Positions 31,749 to 33,028 of a DNA stretch of 33,028 nt are shown here, one piece after another. Source of the stretch: Lachnospiraceae bacterium (GTDB taxonomy: Bacteria > Bacillota > Clostridia > Lachnospirales > Lachnospiraceae). How positions within the stretch are numbered: position 1 is the first letter of the stretch; every line of letters begins with the position of its first letter. Below the pieces are notes generated by a model that was not told the DNA's origin, did not search any database, and worked only from the letters and a program-made list of their open reading frames with translations. The stretch lies in contig JAISGP010000054.1 of the NCBI GenBank assembly GCA_031263035.1, forward strand, positions 1 through 33,028, given 5' to 3'. Both the position numbers and the translations under genes were made by a program.

Positions 31749-33028
31749 GTGAAAATAGGAGTAGTGGGGCCGGAGGTGTCTTGCAAATTAATTGAAAAAT
31801 ATTTACATGATATTGATGATTCTCTTTTGGTGAAGATGTATCCCAGAGATAGGATAAATGAATGTGCTGATGATGCAACAGTTTTTGAGAAAGAATGTGA
31901 TGCCATACTTTTTTCGGGGTGTATGGTTGAAAATGTAGTTCTTTCTAAACATAAAATTAAAAAGCCCTATGCCTATGTTGGACGTTCTGCCTTAAGTGCT
32001 GCCAGAGCGTTTCTATCTATTGAACGAGAACATTTAAAACTCAATGCTTTAAGTAGCGATATAGTAGAACCGGCTGTAATTGAAGATATTCTAGATGCTT
32101 TTCAATTAGAAGAAAAACATATTTACTCCAAACCATTTTTACCAGATTTTGAAGAAAATGAATATGTTAATTGGCATAAAAAGCTTCAAGATGAAGGAAA
32201 AACTCAAGCTGCATTAACTTCCCTTGTTTGGGTATATAAAACTTTAAAAGAAGAAAGGTATCGAGCCTTTTATATTGGCCCAATTCGCCCTATGGTTCGT
32301 GTTGCATATGAGAAATTAGTTAGAGAATGTGCAGTTTTTGAAGCTACATATTCACAGATAGCTGTAGAAATATTTCACTTGGAACCTTTAAAAACTGCAA
32401 ATGAAGGATATTATTCTGATATGCTTAATAAAACTCATATTGAAGCAGAAATAGTTCAATATGTAAAAAGTATACAAGGAGCTATTTTTCAATTCGGTCG
32501 AGATGAGTATGTTCTTTTTTCTAATGTGGGAGCAGTAAAAAGAGAAGCTAATATTGAATACTTAAAATCTTTACAGGATAATATAGTTTCTCATGGATAT
32601 TATTTGCAAATAGGTATTGGTATGGGCGCTACTGCTTATAAGGCAGAAACAAATGCCAGAAAAGCTTTATCCTATGCCATTAATAAATCTGCTGGAAATG
32701 AAGCTTTGATTTTCAAAGTGGACGAAAATGATGTTTTAGAAGGACCACTTTCATCAGAAAACCAACTTTCATATCAGCTTTTAAGTCAAGATTATAAAAC
32801 CTTGGATATAGCAGAAAAAACAGGATTAAGTCCGGAGACCATTGCCAGAATTATTTCCATAGCTGAAACAAGGCGAAGTTATGTATTTAGTTCCATGGAA
32901 TTAGCAGAGGCTTTAGGAATTAGTGAGAGAAGCGGTCGACGAATATTAAAGAAAATTACTGATGCCGGATTTGCAAAAGATGGAGGAAGAGAAACTGCTG
33001 CCCATGGTGGCAGACCAAGGAGTTATAC
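31749..33028 (+). CDS. Transcriptional regulator with sensor domain, degenerate GGDEF domain and helix-turn-helix (3' end missing)
   Basis: A frame from GTG 31749 (AAGGGGG upstream) stays open for 426 codons to the end of the window. Residues 1-115 (VVGPEVSCKLIEKY, CDAILFSGCMVENVV, KPYAYVGRSAL) look like an alpha/beta ligand-sensing domain. The middle carries a GGDEF-like fold with GRDEY at 250-254 in the active-site position and IGIGMGATAYKAETNARKAL behind it. The altered motif makes cyclic-di-GMP synthesis unlikely. The last part has two helix-turn-helix units (LDIAEKTGLSPETIARII and MELAEALGISERSGRRILKK). I know no named family with this order. It starts 31 bases after the AbgB-like gene and is probably the regulator of this operon. 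Confidence 0.8.
   Translation, partial: MKIGVVGPEVSCKLIEKYLHDIDDSLLVKMYPRDRINECADDATVFEKECDAILFSGCMVENVVLSKHKIKKPYAYVGRSALSAARAFLSIEREHLKLNALSSDIVEPAVIEDILDAFQLEEKHIYSKPFLPDFEENEYVNWHKKLQDEGKTQAALTSLVWVYKTLKEERYRAFYIGPIRPMVRVAYEKLVRECAVFEATYSQIAVEIFHLEPLKTANEGYYSDMLNKTHIEAEIVQYVKSIQGAIFQFGRDEYVLFSNVGAVKREANIEYLKSLQDNIVSHGYYLQIGIGMGATAYKAETNARKALSYAINKSAGNEALIFKVDENDVLEGPLSSENQLSYQLLSQDYKTLDIAEKTGLSPETIARIISIAETRRSYVFSSMELAEALGISERSGRRILKKITDAGFAKDGGRETAAHGGRPRSY

Noticed and set aside
1-33028. CRISPR arrays, insertion sequences, integrases or phage genes
   Set aside because: I found no regularly spaced repeats, transposase or integrase motifs. The only mobile-looking traces are the restriction-modification island and the tRNA-end repeat.

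Overview
The window reads as chromosome of a low-GC (about one third G+C by eye), spore-forming anaerobic Firmicute of the class Clostridia. Support: a GerW/YtfJ-type sporulation protein, a PrdX/YbaK-type tRNA editing protein, iron-sulfur-type serine dehydratase, frequent TTG/GTG starts, and the block Asp23-nusB-xseA-xseB-ispA-dxs-tlyA-nadK-argR-recN, which is typical of Lachnospiraceae-like genomes. The genus cannot be fixed from the sequence. Every convincing gene lies on the plus strand.

Region 1 (1-13767) is conserved housekeeping. It holds the end of a gerW-like gene, a prolyl-tRNA editing protein, a membrane-anchored phosphoesterase, the condensin partners scpA/scpB, and a long run for envelope stress (Asp23), antitermination (nusB), exonuclease VII (xseAB), isoprenoid synthesis (ispA, dxs), rRNA methylation (tlyA), NADP synthesis (nadK), arginine control (argR), DNA repair (recN) and a lone serine dehydratase beta subunit (sdaAB). 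A terminator closes this block at 13791-13820.

Region 2 (13855-16582) holds a two-component system resembling Bacillus GlnK/GlnL (YcbA/YcbB) and a CrcB/Fluc fluoride channel.

Region 3 (16600-20905) is a restriction-modification island of DpnII/MboI type: an extra DNA methyltransferase with no normal start codon, a Dam-type methyltransferase, a DpnA-type methyltransferase, the DpnII-type GATC endonuclease, a MmcQ/YjbR protein and ORF debris, closed by two terminators. A by-eye count finds GATC strongly depleted across the whole window, which fits long exposure to such a system.

Region 4 (20906-27240) is an MFS transporter, two tandem M20 amidohydrolase paralogues and a PucR-type regulator.

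Region 5 (27279-27541) is tRNA-Ser(UGA) with its own promoter and terminator, followed by a 15-bp copy of the tRNA 3' end and a second terminator.

Region 6 (27602-33028, running off the end) is the most interesting part: a good sigma-A promoter, a DUF5058 membrane protein, a second polytopic membrane protein, a PepT-like M20 peptidase, an AbgB-like M20 amidohydrolase, and a regulator with a degenerate GGDEF domain and C-terminal helix-turn-helix. I read it as a two-subunit permease with two cytoplasmic hydrolases and its own sensor-regulator, probably for uptake and splitting of a small peptide or N-acylated amino acid. The substrate is unknown. Regions 4 and 6 together give four M20 enzymes, two transport systems and two regulators within 12 kb.
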